Assembly (NCBI GenBank): GCA_023055425.1
Contig: JALGPY010000006.1
Location: 76,754,435-76,818,434, forward strand
DNA length: 64,000 nucleotides
Reading direction: 5' to 3'
Origin: Linanthus parryae
Taxonomy: Eukaryota > Streptophyta > Magnoliopsida > Ericales > Polemoniaceae
Positions 62,391 through 64,000 of the stretch are shown here, piece after piece. The stretch's first letter is position 1. The number at the start of each line of letters is the position of its first letter. A model generated the notes under the pieces. That model was not told the origin of the DNA. It worked only from the letters and a program-made list of their open reading frames with translations, and searched no databases. A program made the translations under genes and the position numbers.

Positions 62391-64000
62391 GTCTCCCACT
62401 TGCACTAGAGTCAATCTCCTGCATCATATGCCTATTGATCTAGCGCGGTCCTTCAAGCTTACACTGCGTAGGGACGAGACATATGCTAGCACCTTGCAAA
62501 TATTCACATCTCCTCCATCAACAAATTGATTGAGATTGAATATTCTGAATAAATGCATCTTATGCATTAATTTACTCAGTCCTCTATGTTAGAATCAGTG
62601 ACTGAATCTTGCCTGGAACCTTTCCAGCTCACAGTCACTCCCTCTAGCACAAAACATAAAACTCGACTATAATCTGAAATCTTCTTTGTCAGATGGAAGT
62701 TCTCATCACTGTAACCCCTTACAGTAAACCTTTTCCCATCCTCCATTAATCAAGAGTTCATCCTTTATTCCTTCTCAAGTACTTAAGGATAATCTTGATA
62801 ATTATCAAGTGACACCTCACTTGGATTTGATTGGTATCTTTGTGTCATTCTTTATGACACGTCTGGCCTAGTACATCTCATGGCGTATCTCGTGAATCTA
62901 ATTCATACGGTCCATTCCCAATCTAATTGGTAAGACAATTAGCCTTCCAAAGACTATTTCCATGTGACATGAGTAAGAATCAATATTCTTTTCACGTTGA
63001 ACCATTTCAACACCTTGTCAATATATGTACCATGACTCAGGCTGAACAATTACTTTAATCTATCTCCATAGATTTTATAGATTGTCTCGCCTAAGTCAAT
63101 TATTGGAAATCAATTTCTCTAGCCAATCTTTAACAGATTGCAGAGTAGAGATATTGTTCCCAATGATTAGTATGTCTCTACATACAAGACCAGAAATTTA
63201 ACTAAGCTCCCACTAACCTTCTTGTAAACACAAGTATCATCTTCAATTTTGATGGAACCAAACTCCTTTGATTGCATCATAAATTCGAAGAATCCAATCT
63301 CCAAGAAGCTTTACTCAATCTAAAAACAGATTGCTACAAGCAAGATGCGAATGGATTTAAGCATCACAACTTGGGGAAAGATTTCGTCATAGTCTATACT
63401 ATGAATTCCCATGAAACCCTTTCAAACCAGTTGTCCCTTAAAAGTAATCATATTACCATCCATGTTGGTTTCCTCATAACCTACTAGCACCCTATGGGTC
63501 CTACCCATTCAGGTGGTTCCACCAAAGTTCATACTTTGTTGGTATACATGGATTCCATATCGTATCTCATGGCTCCAAGCAACTTCTGAGAGTATGGCCA
63601 CACGAGGCCATCTCATAGGTTGTAGGCTCATCTCGATGAGCAATATATCACGGGTTATGAGAAATCCTTATTTCTCTAGTCCCTTGACATATCCTACCTG
63701 TCCTACGAGGTTCTTGTGTTATCTGAGTAGGTTGCTCCACAACACCTTGTGATCCTGCTCATGTTCCATCAAACGGATCAATGTTCTATTGTGGTTCTTG
63801 AACTTTTCAAGTTCTACTGTCGTCCCACTGTTTCTTTTAGAGACAATCTCTACCTAGAAACACTGTGGTTCGAGAAACAAACGGTTTGTTCTCGATTAGG
63901 TTGTAGAAATGATATCCTTTTCAGGATATCCCACAAAACATTTATCCGAATTGGGTCCAAGTTTATTTGTAAACTCTATTACATAAACCTCATAACCCCA
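62391..64000 (-). pseudogene. pol: Copia C2 RNase H and reverse transcriptase, heavily decayed
   Basis: Reading the minus strand gives pieces collinear with Copia C pol in reverse order from the LTR: SWKGSRQDSVTDSN-like RNase H, CTRPDVS, TYIDKVLKWFN, a degraded YV-E block at the catalytic site, YDEIFPQVVMLKSIRILL, and at the right edge the integrase tail with KCFVGYPEKD. There are many stops and frameshifts, and the interval is shorter than in Copia C, so parts are deleted. It is clearly older or faster-decaying than Copia C. Confidence 0.8.

Larger units (their letters stand above)
60952..64000 (-). mobile_element. Copia C2, second copy of the Copia C family, partial
   Basis: Minus-strand relative of Copia C. 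Its LTR (60952-62390) is the reverse complement of the Copia C LTR type, followed by the reverse complement of the same polypurine tract and then by heavily decayed RNase H and reverse transcriptase. The element continues beyond the window, so the target duplication (candidate AGAAG at 60947-60951) cannot be tested. It inserted into the Tat element. Confidence 0.88.

Overview
This window looks like repeat-rich nuclear DNA of a flowering plant, probably a eudicot. The evidence is the element mix (Sirevirus- and Angela/Tork-like Copia, a Tat-lineage Gypsy with two RNase H domains and an antisense ORF, a CACTA transposon, a Helitron, a plant LINE, MITEs), an F-box/LRR gene pair of plant type, and GT-AG introns. 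I cannot name the species. No organellar, bacterial or CRISPR sequence was seen, and no clearly intact host gene is present.

Layout. 1-2297: a Copia reverse-transcriptase scrap and unexplained sequence. 2298-9357: a decayed Copia element (Copia A) split by a 3.6-kb CACTA transposon (3101-6684). 9850-14651: a young minus-strand Copia (Copia B) with identical 122-bp LTRs and a missing gag. 15526-16194: a chain of spliceable minus-strand exons of unknown identity. 16921-18720: a roughly 0.9-kb unit duplicated in tandem. 18870-42055: a head-to-head inverted duplication of an F-box/LRR gene with about 2.2-kb arms. It was later split by a Helitron at its centre (21198-23543), a MITE (23713-24017), and a 15.9-kb Copia (Copia C, 25622-41497) in the right arm. 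Copia C itself carries a nested Sirevirus (26272-34950).

42056-44800: a minus-strand Copia remnant (Copia D) interrupted by a solo LTR (42338-43792). 45320-48057: a LINE that keeps both ends but has lost most of ORF2. 48060-50001: AT-rich DNA with two copies of a 340-bp repeat. 50002-60951: a Tat Gypsy element with gag, a long uninterrupted pol and an antisense ORF. 60952-64000: a second, minus-strand copy of the Copia C family that cuts into the Tat element and runs off the window.

How it fits together. Target-site duplications give a clear order: the inverted duplication came before Copia C, Copia C before the Sirevirus, Copia A before the CACTA element, Copia D before the solo LTR, and the Tat element before Copia C2. 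Both F-box copies are pseudogenes. The closest thing to an undescribed system is the buried F-box palindrome, a possible source of hairpin RNA before the insertions, together with the Sirevirus's roughly 30-fold amplified TTCAAGGCCTTGAA motif that spreads through both LTRs and coding sequence. All coordinates come from reading the sequence; no alignment or database search was run.
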